Shown here one piece after another: positions 20,114 to 29,096 of a DNA stretch of 64,000 bases (positions within the stretch are counted from its first letter, which is position 1; each line of letters begins with the position of its first letter). The position numbers were made by a program, and so were the translations under genes. Under the pieces are notes generated by a model that saw only the letters and a program-made list of their open reading frames with translations, had not been told where the DNA came from and made no database searches. The stretch covers positions 620,001-684,000 of the forward strand of contig NZ_CP110629.1 of NCBI RefSeq assembly GCF_026153455.1, given 5' to 3'. This DNA comes from Marinimicrobium sp. C6131 (lineage in GTDB: Bacteria; Pseudomonadota; Gammaproteobacteria; Pseudomonadales; Cellvibrionaceae).

Positions 20114-20821
20114 TCAGCGATCCCGGTCCTCGGGGTCGCACACCCGGCGGGCGATGCCGTAGCTGGGCCGCTCGGTACAGCGTGCCAGCCAGCGCAGAAC
20201 CGCCGGGAATTCCCGTAGTTTCAGGTGTTTACCGGCCCGGTAAAAAGTGTCCAGGCAGTCCACCCAGGGCGCGATGGCCATATCGGCAATACTGAAACTC
20301 TCCCCCAACATGTAGTCCCGGTTATTCAGGTGTTGCTCCAGCACGCCAAGCAGGCGCTGCGTCTCTTTACTGTAGCGTTCCACGGGGTAGGGGTGGTCGC
20401 ACTTGTCCCGGGCGTACACGAAGAAGTGACCGAACTGGCCGAACATCGGGCCGATGTGGCCCATCTGGAAAAACAGCCACTGCAGGCAGGCACTTTTGCC
20501 ATCCGGGTCTACCGGCATGAAGGTGCCGGTTTTCTCCGCCAGGTAAATAAGAATGGCGGCGGACTCCATCAGGCTGATCGGGCGTCCGTCGGGGCCATCC
20601 GGGTCGTACAGTGCGGGAATTTTACCATTGGGGTTGATCCACAGAAATTCCGGGGTGTGCTGATCGCCCGCCAGGATGTTGACCGTATGGGGTTCATACG
20701 GCAAGTGCATCTCTTCGAGCGCCTGAGCCACCTTGATCCCGTTCGGGGTGTTCATCGAATAAAGCTGGATCAGTTCCGGTTCCCGGGGTGGCCAGCGACG
20801 GAAAATGGGTGGCTGGGACAT
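20114..20821 (-). CDS. Glutathione S-transferase, YghU/Nu-class-like
   Basis: A 235-residue cytosolic GST. Start chosen at MSQPPIFRRW because AGGAG lies 9 nt upstream; an in-frame ATG 24 bp earlier has no such site. The N-terminal thioredoxin-like domain includes IQLYSMNTPNGIKVAQALEEM (the TPNG turn used by YghU-type enzymes to bind GSH), NPNGKIPAL and LMESAAILIYLAEK. The C-terminal helical domain has FFQMGHIGPMFGQFGHF and the N-capping SIADMAIAPWV motif. Members reduce disulfides or peroxides; the natural substrate is unknown. Confidence 0.9.
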   Translation of the reverse strand: MSQPPIFRRWPPREPELIQLYSMNTPNGIKVAQALEEMHLPYEPHTVNILAGDQHTPEFLWINPNGKIPALYDPDGPDGRPISLMESAAILIYLAEKTGTFMPVDPDGKSACLQWLFFQMGHIGPMFGQFGHFFVYARDKCDHPYPVERYSKETQRLLGVLEQHLNNRDYMLGESFSIADMAIAPWVDCLDTFYRAGKHLKLREFPAVLRWLARCTERPSYGIARRVCDPEDRDR

Positions 20822-21042
20822 GATGACATCTCCTGGTTGGGGCAAACATTACAATGCTGACAAGTGTAAATCGGCGCAAAGAGGGCTTGGATTAACAGCA
20901 TAAGGCCCCATATGTTTTTAAGAAAGCACATTTGCCCCACTCGTGCGAACGGAAACTCAAGCGCCTGCTGGCGTCCCGGGCCGCAATGGCCTAATCTCTA
21001 AAGCAGTGATGGATTCATTTTTTAGCAAACCGTGAGGCAGTT

Positions 21043-23781
21043 ATGGCAGATTCCTACCGGTCCGTCGACACCCTGAAGGTGGGCGGCAAAGACTATCGTT
21101 ATTATCCCTTCACGGAAGTGGAGAAGCGCTTCCCGGTCGATAAGCTCCCCTATTCGCTGAAAATTCTGCTCGAAAACCTGTTGCGCCATTCCGATACGGA
21201 CGTGGTCAGCGATGCGGATATCGAAGCGCTTGCTCAGTGGGACCCCAAGGCTCAGCCCTCCCAGGAAATTGCCTTCGTGCCGGCCCGGGTGGTCCTGCAG
21301 GACTTTACCGGCGTGCCGGCCATCGTGGACCTGGCGGCCATGCGCGATGCGGTGAAGAGCCTGGGCGGCAAGCCCGAGCAGATCAATCCGCTCTCGCCGG
21401 TCGAGCTGGTGATTGACCACTCCGTCATGGTGGACTTCTTCGGTGGCGAAAACTCCTTCAAGAAAAACACCGCCCTGGAGGTGGAGCGCAACCGCGAGCG
21501 CTATCAGTTCCTGCGCTGGGGCCAAAAGGCCTTTGATAACTTCAAGGTGGTGCCCCCCGGTACGGGTATTGTCCATCAGGTCAATCTGGAGTATCTGGCC
21601 CGTGGTGTGTTCACCCGCGAACGCGACGGTGTGCTGGAAGCCTACCCGGACTCCCTGGTCGGCACCGACTCCCACACCACCATGATCAACGGCCTGGGCG
21701 TACTGGGCTGGGGCGTGGGCGGCATTGAGGCCGAAGCGGCCATGCTGGGTCAGCCGATCTCCATGCTGATTCCTCAGGTGGTGGGCTTCAAACTGACCGG
21801 CGAGCTGCCCGAGGGCGCCACGGCCACGGATCTGGTGCTGACCGTCACCCAGATGCTGCGTGAACTGGGCGTTGTGGGTAAATTCGTCGAATTCTTCGGC
21901 CCTGGCCTCAAGCACCTGACCCTGGCCGATCGCGCCACCATCGGCAATATGGCGCCGGAGTATGGTGCCACCTGCGGGATCTTCCCGGTGGACCAGCAGA
22001 CCTTGGATTACCTGACCTTCACCGGCCGCTCCAAAGAGCAGGTGGAACTGGTGGAGGCCTATATGAAGGCCATGGGGCTCTGGCACGACGATAAAACGCC
22101 GGATGCGGCGTACAGCGACGTACTGGAGCTGGATTTGGGCACCGTGGTGCCCTCCATCGCCGGTCCCAAACGTCCCCAGGACAAGATCGCCCTGACCGAC
22201 GCCAAGCCGGCGTTCCATGACGTGTTGAATGAAATGGATCGCCACCGGCGCAACACCATTGCCTCTACCGAGCAGGATTTTTCCTCTGAAGGTGGAGCCG
22301 CCGCCGTGGGTGGCGTGCCCCTCTCGGACCAGGGGGCGGTCCGGGTGGATTATGCCGGTGAGAATTTCCTGTTGAAGAATGGCGCGGTGGTGATAGCCGC
22401 CATCACCAGTTGTACCAACACCTCCAACCCGGCGGTGTTGATGGCAGCCGGGCTTCTGGCGAAGAACGCCCGGGCCAAAGGGCTCAAATCCCGGCCCTGG
22501 GTCAAGACCAGTCTGGCCCCCGGCTCCAAGGTGGTGACCGACTACCTGGAAAAAGCGGGGCTGATGGATGAGCTGGAGGGCCTCGGGTTCTACCTGGTCG
22601 GTTACGGCTGCACGACCTGTATTGGTAACTCCGGCCCGCTGCCCAAGGAAATTCACGAAGCCATTCATGAGGGCGACCTTACCGTCACCTCCGTGCTCTC
22701 GGGCAACCGCAACTTCGAAGGGCGGATTCATCCGGATGTGCGGGCCAACTATCTGGCATCGCCGCCGCTGGTGGTGGCCTACGCGCTCGCCGGCACCATG
22801 GATATCGACCTGCAGAAGGAGCCGCTGGGTTACGACAAAGACAACAAGCCTGTCTATCTGAAAGACATCTGGCCCTCCGCAGTGGATATTCAGAAAGCCA
22901 TTGCCGACAACCTGGACCCGGCCATGTTCTCCGAGAAGTACGCGGACGTGTTCAGCGGCGACGAGAGCTGGCGGGCACTGCCGGTGGAGGAGAGCCAGCT
23001 GTACGCTTGGCCGGACTCCAGTTACGTGCGCAAGCCCCCGTTCTTTGACGGCATGGGGAAAACCCCGGACGACATCACCGACATCAAGGGGGCACGCTGT
23101 CTGGTGAAGGTGGGTGACAGCATCACCACTGACCACATTTCCCCGGCCGGGGCCATCATGCCGGACAGTCCCGCCGGCCTGTATCTGCAAGAGCAGGGCG
23201 TGGATCCGTCGGACTTCAATTCCTACGGCTCCCGGCGCGGCAATCATGAAGTGATGATGCGCGGCACCTTTGCCAACGTCCGGCTCAAAAACCAGATGGC
23301 CCCTGGAACCGAAGGCAGCTGGACCACCTATCTGCCCGGGAACGAAGTCATCAGCATTTTCGATGCCGCCGAGCGCTATCGCGAAGACGGCACACCGCTG
23401 GTGGTGTTGGCGGGTAAGGAATATGGCTCCGGCTCCTCCCGGGACTGGGCCGCCAAAGGCCCGTCATTGCTGGGAGTGCGCGCCGTCATCGCCGAAAGCT
23501 ACGAACGGATTCACCGCTCCAACCTGGTCGGCATGGGCATTCTGCCACTCCAGTTTGCCGAGGGAGAGTCGGCAGACTCCCTGGGGCTGACGGGGGAGGA
23601 AGCGTTCGATATACCCGCCGTGCAGGCGGACACTCAGGAGGTGGAAGTAAGCGCCAAAGGAGGCGATGGCAAAGCCAGAACCTTCAAGGCCAAAGTGCGC
23701 ATCGATACCCCCAACGAGTTCGCCTACTTCCGGAACGGTGGCATTCTCCACTACGTACTGCGCAACCTCGCCAGTCAGTAG
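21043..23781 (+). CDS. acnA: Aconitate hydratase A
   Basis: TCA-cycle [4Fe-4S] enzyme interconverting citrate and isocitrate via cis-aconitate. At 912 residues it has the AcnA/IRP-type length. Cluster ligands are in ITSCTNTSNP and YGCTTCIGNSGP. Other landmarks: SLKILLENLLR, VGTDSHTTMINGLGVLGWGVGG, TTDHISPAG, GSRRGNHEVMMRGTFANVR and the swivel-domain GKEYGSGSSRDWAAKGP. It stands alone behind about 160 bp of intergenic DNA, and its transcript ends at the terminator at 23801-23833. Confidence 0.97.
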   Translation: MADSYRSVDTLKVGGKDYRYYPFTEVEKRFPVDKLPYSLKILLENLLRHSDTDVVSDADIEALAQWDPKAQPSQEIAFVPARVVLQDFTGVPAIVDLAAMRDAVKSLGGKPEQINPLSPVELVIDHSVMVDFFGGENSFKKNTALEVERNRERYQFLRWGQKAFDNFKVVPPGTGIVHQVNLEYLARGVFTRERDGVLEAYPDSLVGTDSHTTMINGLGVLGWGVGGIEAEAAMLGQPISMLIPQVVGFKLTGELPEGATATDLVLTVTQMLRELGVVGKFVEFFGPGLKHLTLADRATIGNMAPEYGATCGIFPVDQQTLDYLTFTGRSKEQVELVEAYMKAMGLWHDDKTPDAAYSDVLELDLGTVVPSIAGPKRPQDKIALTDAKPAFHDVLNEMDRHRRNTIASTEQDFSSEGGAAAVGGVPLSDQGAVRVDYAGENFLLKNGAVVIAAITSCTNTSNPAVLMAAGLLAKNARAKGLKSRPWVKTSLAPGSKVVTDYLEKAGLMDELEGLGFYLVGYGCTTCIGNSGPLPKEIHEAIHEGDLTVTSVLSGNRNFEGRIHPDVRANYLASPPLVVAYALAGTMDIDLQKEPLGYDKDNKPVYLKDIWPSAVDIQKAIADNLDPAMFSEKYADVFSGDESWRALPVEESQLYAWPDSSYVRKPPFFDGMGKTPDDITDIKGARCLVKVGDSITTDHISPAGAIMPDSPAGLYLQEQGVDPSDFNSYGSRRGNHEVMMRGTFANVRLKNQMAPGTEGSWTTYLPGNEVISIFDAAERYREDGTPLVVLAGKEYGSGSSRDWAAKGPSLLGVRAVIAESYERIHRSNLVGMGILPLQFAEGESADSLGLTGEEAFDIPAVQADTQEVEVSAKGGDGKARTFKAKVRIDTPNEFAYFRNGGILHYVLRNLASQ

Positions 23782-23800
23782 CCCGTTCGCACTACCCACA

Positions 23801-23833
23801 AGCGCCTACCCACTCACGGGAGGCGCTTTTTTT
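23801..23833 (+). terminator. Rho-independent terminator of acnA
   Basis: AGCGCCT and AGGCGCT form a 7-bp stem around a 13-nt loop, followed by six to seven T residues. It separates acnA from moaC. Confidence 0.85.
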
Positions 23834-23874
23834 CGGGTATGATGAAGGATTATTTCAATCACAACAGGTTTCCC

Positions 23875-24369
23875 ATGAGTTTGACCCATACCGATGATCA
23901 AGGGCGCGCCAGCATGGTGGACGTGTCGGACAAGCCCGCCACCGTGCGTGAGGCGAGGGCCAGTGCCTTTGTCCGGATGCAACCCGCCACCCTGGCGTTG
24001 ATTCGTGAAAATGGCCTGAAAAAAGGCGACGTATTGGCGGTATCCCGCATTGCCGGAATTCAGGCGGCCAAGCAGACCGCCAACCTGGTGCCGCTGTGTC
24101 ACCCACTGGCGCTGAGCAAAGTGGGGGTGGAGTTTGAGTTGCAGGAAGAGCCCGCTGGTGTCGCGATTGAAACCTACTGCAAGCTGTCCGGTCAGACTGG
24201 CGTGGAAATGGAAGCACTGACCGCCGCCAGCGTGGCGGCGCTGACCATCTATGACATGTGCAAGGCCGTGGACTTGAGTATGGTGATCGAAAATGTCTCA
24301 CTGCTGGAGAAATCCGGTGGCCGTCGCGGTCATTACGTGCGCGCCAAAGACGAGACCAAGCAGCCATGA
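23875..24369 (+). CDS. moaC: Cyclic pyranopterin monophosphate synthase
   Basis: Second step of molybdenum cofactor synthesis: turns 3',8-cyclo-GTP into cPMP. The 164-residue length is typical once the start is set at MSLTHTDDQG; the ATG at 23839 lies too close to the acnA terminator and adds residues with no family match. Family motifs: MVDVSDKPATVREARA, the KGDVLAVSRIAGIQAAKQT block, LVPLCHPL, and TGVEMEALTAASVAALTIYDMCKAVD. First gene of moaCDE; its TGA overlaps the moaD ATG. Confidence 0.96.
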   Translation: MSLTHTDDQGRASMVDVSDKPATVREARASAFVRMQPATLALIRENGLKKGDVLAVSRIAGIQAAKQTANLVPLCHPLALSKVGVEFELQEEPAGVAIETYCKLSGQTGVEMEALTAASVAALTIYDMCKAVDLSMVIENVSLLEKSGGRRGHYVRAKDETKQP

Positions 24370-24614
24370 TTCAGGTGTTATTTTTTGCCCGCTTGCGCGA
24401 CCAGTTGGGCTGTGATTCTCTCACCCTGGAAACCGTGGATGGTGACAGTGTCACCAAGGTGCGTGAGCGTCTGGTGGCGGAACACCCCGACTGGCGCGAG
24501 CCCCTGAGCGCCTCCGGCGTGCTCTTTGCGGTGAACCAGTCGCTGGTGAAGTCCGGCCATCCGGTTCATGATGGTGACGAGGTGGCCTTTATGCCCCCCG
24601 TGACCGGAGGCTGA
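24366..24614 (+). CDS. moaD: Molybdopterin synthase small subunit
   Basis: An 82-residue ubiquitin-like sulfur carrier. It ends in PPVTGG, the C-terminal Gly-Gly that is adenylated and thiocarboxylated. The ATG overlaps the moaC stop (ATGA), and the moaE ATG begins one base after its TGA. VLFFARLRDQLG at the start and AVNQ...DGDEVAFMPPV at the end are typical. Confidence 0.95.
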   Translation: MIQVLFFARLRDQLGCDSLTLETVDGDSVTKVRERLVAEHPDWREPLSASGVLFAVNQSLVKSGHPVHDGDEVAFMPPVTGG

Positions 24615-24615
24615 C

Positions 24616-25062
24616 ATGATATCCGTGCAGACCGCGCCTTTTGATGTGGCCCATGAATACGGCCAGCTCACCGCCGACGACGTGGATGCCGGCGCGGCCG
24701 TGTTTTTTGTCGGTCGAGTGCGCTCCCACAACGACGGTCGCGCCGTCACCGGCATGACGTTGGAGCACTACCCGGGCATGACCGAAAAGGCGCTGGAGCA
24801 GATTGTCGCCGATGCGCGTCAGCGCTGGCCGCTGGGGCGGGTCAGGGTGATCCATCGCGTCGGTTCACTGGTATTGGGGGACGCGATTGTGTTCGTTGGC
24901 GTGACCAGCGCCCATCGGGACGCGTCCTTCGAGGCCGCGGAATTCATCATGGATTATCTGAAAAACCGGGCGCCGTTCTGGAAGCGCGAAGACACCGAAG
25001 ACGGCTCAGTCTGGGTCGACGCCCGGGACAAAGACCTGCGCGCCCTCGCGCGCTGGAACTGA
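24616..25062 (+). CDS. moaE: Molybdopterin synthase catalytic subunit
   Basis: Uses MoaD thiocarboxylate to make molybdopterin from cPMP. 148 residues, full length. Family blocks: GAAVFFVGRVRSHNDGR (Arg for substrate), LEHYPGMTEKALEQI, RVRVIHRVGSLVLGDAIVFVGVTSAHRDASFEAAEFIMDYLKNRAPFWKRE with the catalytic lysine region. Last gene of moaCDE; moaA and moaB are not nearby. Confidence 0.96.
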   Translation: MISVQTAPFDVAHEYGQLTADDVDAGAAVFFVGRVRSHNDGRAVTGMTLEHYPGMTEKALEQIVADARQRWPLGRVRVIHRVGSLVLGDAIVFVGVTSAHRDASFEAAEFIMDYLKNRAPFWKREDTEDGSVWVDARDKDLRALARWN

Positions 25063-25093
25063 ACACCTTATCGATAATAAACGGAGACAAACC

Positions 25094-25987
25094 ATGAAAA
25101 TCCTTAAACTCGTCGCCTGCCTGGCGGCCGCCACCGCACTGACCGCCTGCGACCAGGCAGAAGAAACCCAGACTGCCACCCCCGAACCGGAGCCCGAAGC
25201 GACAATCTCGGACGGCGCCCCTCTGGCGGCTCCGGGGGCCAGCATTCTGGAGATCATGGCCAGCGCTCACCGCAGTGACGAAAACCGGGCCCGGGATCGC
25301 TATCGCAATCCGGAAGAAACCCTGTTTTTCTTCGGTCTGGAGCCCGATGACACCGTCATTGAGATCAACCCCGGCGGCGGCTGGTATATGGAAATCATCG
25401 CCCCCTTCGTCAACGAAGACGGGCAATACATCGCCGCCACGCCGGATCCCGAGCTGGAGGGCATGCCCTCTTACGTGATCCGTCAGGCGGCGCAGATTCA
25501 GGCGCGTATCGAGGAACAGCCCGACTTCTACGGCAATGCCGACGTACAGCTCTACGATCCTTCAGCGCCCGTGCTGGGCGAGCCGGGCAGTGCGGACTTT
25601 GTGTTGACGTTCCGCAATGTGCACGGCTGGATCAATGGTGGGCAGGCCGAAGGCATGTTCCAGGCGTTTGCCGATGTGCTCAAACCCGGCGGCGTGCTGG
25701 GCGTGGTGCAGCATCGCGCCGTGGATGATGCCGACCCCTCGGAAAGTGCCGCTACCGGGTACGTTTCCGAGGCGGCGGTGATTGCATTGGCGGAAGCGGC
25801 CGGTCTGACACTGGATGACCGCAGCAACATCAACGCCAACCCCAAGGACACCCGGGATCACCCAGAGGGCGTGTGGACCTTGCCACCGTCACTGCGCCTC
25901 GGTGAAGAGAATCGCGCCGCCTACGAGGCGATTGGCGAGAGTGACCGGATGACCCTGCGCTTCGTCAAACCCGAATCGGCGGAATAA
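25094..25987 (+). CDS. Exported methyltransferase-like lipoprotein (COG4798 type)
   Basis: A 297-residue protein with a lipoprotein signal (ALTAC, Cys19) followed by a Thr/Pro/Glu-rich linker to about residue 40. The rest is a Rossmann methyltransferase-like domain: DTVIEINPGGGWYMEIIAPFV corresponds to the SAM glycine-rich loop, FVLTFRNVHGWI to motif IV, and LKPGGVLGVVQHRA to motif VI. Related predicted methyltransferases are also exported. SAM is not expected outside the cytoplasm, so ligand and activity are unclear. It follows moaE by 31 bp and is closed by a terminator. Confidence 0.8.
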   Translation: MKILKLVACLAAATALTACDQAEETQTATPEPEPEATISDGAPLAAPGASILEIMASAHRSDENRARDRYRNPEETLFFFGLEPDDTVIEINPGGGWYMEIIAPFVNEDGQYIAATPDPELEGMPSYVIRQAAQIQARIEEQPDFYGNADVQLYDPSAPVLGEPGSADFVLTFRNVHGWINGGQAEGMFQAFADVLKPGGVLGVVQHRAVDDADPSESAATGYVSEAAVIALAEAAGLTLDDRSNINANPKDTRDHPEGVWTLPPSLRLGEENRAAYEAIGESDRMTLRFVKPESAE

Positions 25988-26009
25988 GCCACTCGGCAGC
26001 AGCGCACGG

Positions 26010-26033
26010 AAAAGGGGCTTCGGCCCCTTTTTT
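26010..26033. terminator. Bidirectional terminator
   Basis: AAAAGGGGC, TTCG tetraloop, GCCCCTTTT with extended T-run; a compact, stable hairpin between two convergent genes. Confidence 0.93.
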
Positions 26034-26056
26034 GTTTTGAGGGCGACAGGCCGCGG

Positions 26057-26887
26057 TCAGCGAATCAGGGTGGACGCCAGAGTGACCAGCGCCAGGAGCA
26101 CCAGCCCGACCGCAAAAATCTGTTGCAGGCGGGCATTGGCGATACGGTGACTGATCTGTTGGCCAACCACCATGCCTCCCACTCCGCCCAGCGCCAGCCA
26201 GCCCAGCAGAGACCAGTCCATCGGGGTGCCGGCCTGTTCACTGAACAGCCAGTGGCTGATAAAGCCCGAGCTGCTGATCAGGGTGATGATCAACAGCGAA
26301 ATCGACACCGCCTGCACCATGGAGATTCGGCTCAGAAACAACAGCAGGGGAATAATCAGAAACCCGCCGCCGACCCCAAATACCCCGGACAGCAAACCCA
26401 CCAACGCACCACCAATGGTCAGCCCGGAAATACAGCGCAGCTTGAGCTCGAACTGACCGTTCGGGCCCAGCATGCACAGCATCTCCGGGCGTCGGTGCTC
26501 GGCCCTGCTGGCCCGTACCACCTGGGCGCGCTCGGGGTTACGCTGGGCGTCGCGCCACATGCGCACCGCGATAATCAGCGTCAACCCATTGAAACTGACC
26601 AGCAACAGGACGTCTGGCAATTGATTGCCCAGCCATTGACCTAACGGCGCGACCAGAGCGCCACTGAGCGCGAGAATGAGGGTGGGCGGCCACAGCACCA
26701 GATCGCTGTGCCAGCTGCGAACGCTGCCGTAGAGCGCACTGATGGCCACGGCGCCCAGGGACAGGCCGACGGCACCATGGACGCTCATCCCGCCGAGCAG
26801 AATCAGCAGCGGCACCGCAAACACCGAGCCACCCGCGCCAGTCAGGCCGAGCACCAGTCCGATGAGCATGCCAATCAGAAAAAACAT
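26057..26887 (-). CDS. TSUP (TauE/SafE) family permease
   Basis: A 276-residue inner-membrane protein with 8-9 hydrophobic segments in two homologous halves, each with the family motif: GLVLGLTGAGGSVFAVPLLI at the N-terminus and LLSGVFGVGGGFLIIPLLLF near residue 165. TSUP proteins export sulfite or organosulfonates or transport related anions. The ATG at 26887 is preferred, with a G-rich box before it, over a TTG 18 bp upstream. Substrate unknown. Confidence 0.88.
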   Translation of the reverse strand: MFFLIGMLIGLVLGLTGAGGSVFAVPLLILLGGMSVHGAVGLSLGAVAISALYGSVRSWHSDLVLWPPTLILALSGALVAPLGQWLGNQLPDVLLLVSFNGLTLIIAVRMWRDAQRNPERAQVVRASRAEHRRPEMLCMLGPNGQFELKLRCISGLTIGGALVGLLSGVFGVGGGFLIIPLLLFLSRISMVQAVSISLLIITLISSSGFISHWLFSEQAGTPMDWSLLGWLALGGVGGMVVGQQISHRIANARLQQIFAVGLVLLALVTLASTLIR

Positions 26888-27065
26888 GAGCGCGTCCCCC
26901 GCCAAGTAATGAGTGTCATAGGCTAATACTAGGCAAGCCAGTTAAATTAGTAAACTCTAATTTAATGTCTGTTCAAAGTGTTCAGGTTCATCGCAGATCT
27001 GCCGTCACTCACGTATAATGCCGGCCCATATCGCACTCTCGTTCATCAACTCGCGGAAGTTTTCT

Positions 27066-28577
27066 ATGACCGTTCGCACCCGTATTGCGCCTTCACCGAC
27101 GGGCGATCCCCACGTCGGTACCGCCTACATTGCCCTGTTCAACCTGTGCTTCGCCCGCCAGCACGGCGGCCAGTTCCTGCTGCGCATCGAAGACACCGAC
27201 CAGGCCCGCAGCACCCCGGAATCCGAACGGGCCATTCTGGACAGCCTGCGCTGGCTGGGCATCGAGTGGGACGAGGGCCCGGATGTGGGCGGCGAACACG
27301 GCCCCTACCGCCAGAGCGAGCGCATGGACATCTACCGGGGCTACGCCGAAGAGCTGATCGAGAAGGGCCATGCCTTCTACTGCTTCGCCACCGCCGAAGA
27401 GCTGGACCAGATGCGCGCGGAACAACAGGCCCGTGGGGAAACCCCCAAATACGACGGTCGCGGCCTGAAACTGAGCGAAGCGGAAGTCAAACAGCGCCTG
27501 GACGCCGGCGAGCCCTACGTCATCCGCATGAAAGTGCCGGAAGAGGGCACCTGCAAAGTGCAGGACATGCTGCGTGGCGAAATCGACATCGACTGGTCCC
27601 AGGTGGATATGCAGGTGCTGCTCAAAGCCGACGGCATGCCCACCTACCACCTGGCCAACGTGGTGGACGACCACCTGATGGGCATCACCCACGTGATCCG
27701 CGGTGAGGAGTGGATCAACTCCGCCCCCAAACACCTCAAACTGTACGAATACTTCGGCTGGGAAGCCCCCGTGCTGTGCCACCTGCCGTTGCTGCGCAAC
27801 CCGGACAAATCCAAGCTCAGCAAGCGCAAAAACCCCACCAGCATCCTCTACTACCAGCGCGCCGGCTTCCTGCCCGAAGCCCTGCTCAACTACCTGGGCC
27901 GCATGGGCTGGTCCATGCCCGATGAGCGCGAGAAATTCACCCTGGAAGACATGCAGGCCCACTTCGACATCACCCGTGTGTCCCTGGGCGGCCCCATCTT
28001 CGACGTGGAAAAGCTCTCCTGGCTCAATGGAATGTGGATCCGCGAAGACCTCTCCACCGAGCAGCTCGCCGACCGCCTGCAGGCCTGGGCGCTCAACCGG
28101 GACAACCTGCTCAAAGTGCTGCCCCACGCCCAGCCCCGCATGGAAACCCTGGGCGACTTCGCCCCCCTGGTCAGCTTCCTCGCCTCCGGCAACCTGGGCC
28201 TGACCGAGAGCCATTTCACCGGCAACAAGCTGGACCTGGACGAACAGAAGCGGGTCCTCCAGTTCGCCGTCTGGCGCATGGAAGCCCTGCGCACCTGGGA
28301 GCGCGACGCCATCTTCGCCGAGCTAAAATCCCTGGCCGACGCCACCGGGATCAAGGTCAAAGACTTCCTGGCCCCGCTGTTCGTCGCCATCTCCGGCACC
28401 ACCGCCTCCTTCTCGGTCATGGACGCCATGGTCCTGCTCGGCCCGGACATGAGCCGCGCCAGACTGCGTCAAGCCGTCGAAGTGCTCGGCGGCGTGGGCA
28501 AAAAGCAGCTCAAAAAGCTGGAAAAGGCCTACCAGGTGCTGGGTGCAGAGGAAGTCGCTTCAAGCGACAGCGAGTGA
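27066..28577 (+). CDS. gltX: Glutamyl-tRNA synthetase
   Basis: Charges tRNA-Glu. A 503-residue class I synthetase. The start at MTVRTRIAPSPTGDPHVG fits the conserved N-terminus and has GGAAG upstream. HIGH-type motif is GDPHVGT; KMSKS-type motif is KLSKR (about residue 255). The anticodon-binding C-terminal domain is complete. The gene lies 107 bp before tRNA-Ala, a common neighbour in this group. Confidence 0.97.
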   Translation: MTVRTRIAPSPTGDPHVGTAYIALFNLCFARQHGGQFLLRIEDTDQARSTPESERAILDSLRWLGIEWDEGPDVGGEHGPYRQSERMDIYRGYAEELIEKGHAFYCFATAEELDQMRAEQQARGETPKYDGRGLKLSEAEVKQRLDAGEPYVIRMKVPEEGTCKVQDMLRGEIDIDWSQVDMQVLLKADGMPTYHLANVVDDHLMGITHVIRGEEWINSAPKHLKLYEYFGWEAPVLCHLPLLRNPDKSKLSKRKNPTSILYYQRAGFLPEALLNYLGRMGWSMPDEREKFTLEDMQAHFDITRVSLGGPIFDVEKLSWLNGMWIREDLSTEQLADRLQAWALNRDNLLKVLPHAQPRMETLGDFAPLVSFLASGNLGLTESHFTGNKLDLDEQKRVLQFAVWRMEALRTWERDAIFAELKSLADATGIKVKDFLAPLFVAISGTTASFSVMDAMVLLGPDMSRARLRQAVEVLGGVGKKQLKKLEKAYQVLGAEEVASSDSE

Positions 28578-28623
28578 CAACTGCTTAAAAATCAACAAAT
28601 TAGGATTTTTGGCGGATTTGATC

Positions 28624-28651
28624 TTGACAGCCCAGAGCGGGGTGCTACAAT
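28624..28651 (+). promoter_or_regulatory. Promoter of tRNA-Ala
   Basis: A perfect -35 TTGACA (28624-28629), 16-nt spacer and TACAAT -10 (28646-28651), followed by a GC-rich discriminator (GCGCCCCGC). That arrangement is typical of stringently controlled stable-RNA promoters and lies 33 bp before the tRNA. Confidence 0.85.
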
Positions 28652-28684
28652 GCGCCCCGCTTCCAACGAAGCACAAGCAGTTTT

Positions 28685-28760
28685 GGGGCCTTAGCTCAGC
28701 TGGGAGAGCGCAACACTGGCAGTGTTGAGGTCAGCGGTTCGATCCCGCTAGGCTCCACCA
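28685..28760 (+). tRNA. tRNA-Ala (anticodon GGC)
   Basis: A 76-nt cloverleaf with encoded CCA. The acceptor stem GGGGCCT/AGGCTCC has the G3-U70 wobble that identifies alanine tRNAs. The anticodon loop of CACTGGCAGTG reads GGC, and the T-arm is GCGGTTCGATCCCGC. AT-rich, mobile-like DNA begins a few hundred bases downstream, so its 3' end is a candidate integration target; I found no second copy of that 3' end. Confidence 0.97.
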
Positions 28761-28768
28761 AACACAAA

Positions 28769-28799
28769 ACCCTCGCACCGAAAGGTGCGGGGGTTTTTT
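28769..28799 (+). terminator. Terminator of tRNA-Ala
   Basis: An 11-bp stem (ACCCTCGCACC / GGTGCGGGGGT, one G-T pair), a GAAA tetraloop and six T residues. Confidence 0.92.
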
Positions 28800-28803
28800 G
28801 TTT

Positions 28804-28984
28804 GGCGGGACCCCCGCCGGGTGAGGGCCGCTGACGCGGTTCACGTGCAGCGCCGGGAGCGCTGCCGAACGCCCGCATGGGCGGCCCGCAGGGTGGAGCA
28901 CAAGGAAGTGCTCCATACTAATCGGCAGGACAGCCATTTTGCACAGCCGAAGGCTGCCCGAAGGGCGAGGGCCATGGATGGCCC
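28804..28984. repeat. Cluster of extragenic palindromes after tRNA-Ala
   Basis: Four short hairpins in a row: GGCGGG/CCCGCC (from 28804), GCAGCGC/GCGCTGC (28847-28865), GGAGCAC/GTGCTCC (28895-28914) and GGGCCAT/ATGGCCC (28969-28984). The last three have perfect 7-bp stems. Short frames crossing the cluster are not credible genes. It looks like a composite REP-type element. From here to 29073 no gene is seen. Confidence 0.6.
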
Positions 28985-29073
28985 GAGTGCATCCCGCCCC
29001 TCCGTTGGCTTCGAAACAGCTATCCTTCCCCAGTCGGAATTGTGCAAATCGTTGTAAATCAATGGCTTAGAAG

Positions 29074-29096
29074 CCCGCTCACGTAGCGGGTTTTTT
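29074..29096 (+). terminator. Rho-independent terminator
   Basis: CCCGCT, loop CACGT, AGCGGG and TTTTTT. No intact gene ends just before it on the + strand, so it may be a leftover of a lost gene or part of an attachment region. Confidence 0.75.

Noticed and set aside
21022..23247. 741-codon frame opposite acnA
   Set aside because: Antisense shadow of acnA; no recognisable domain or ribosome site.
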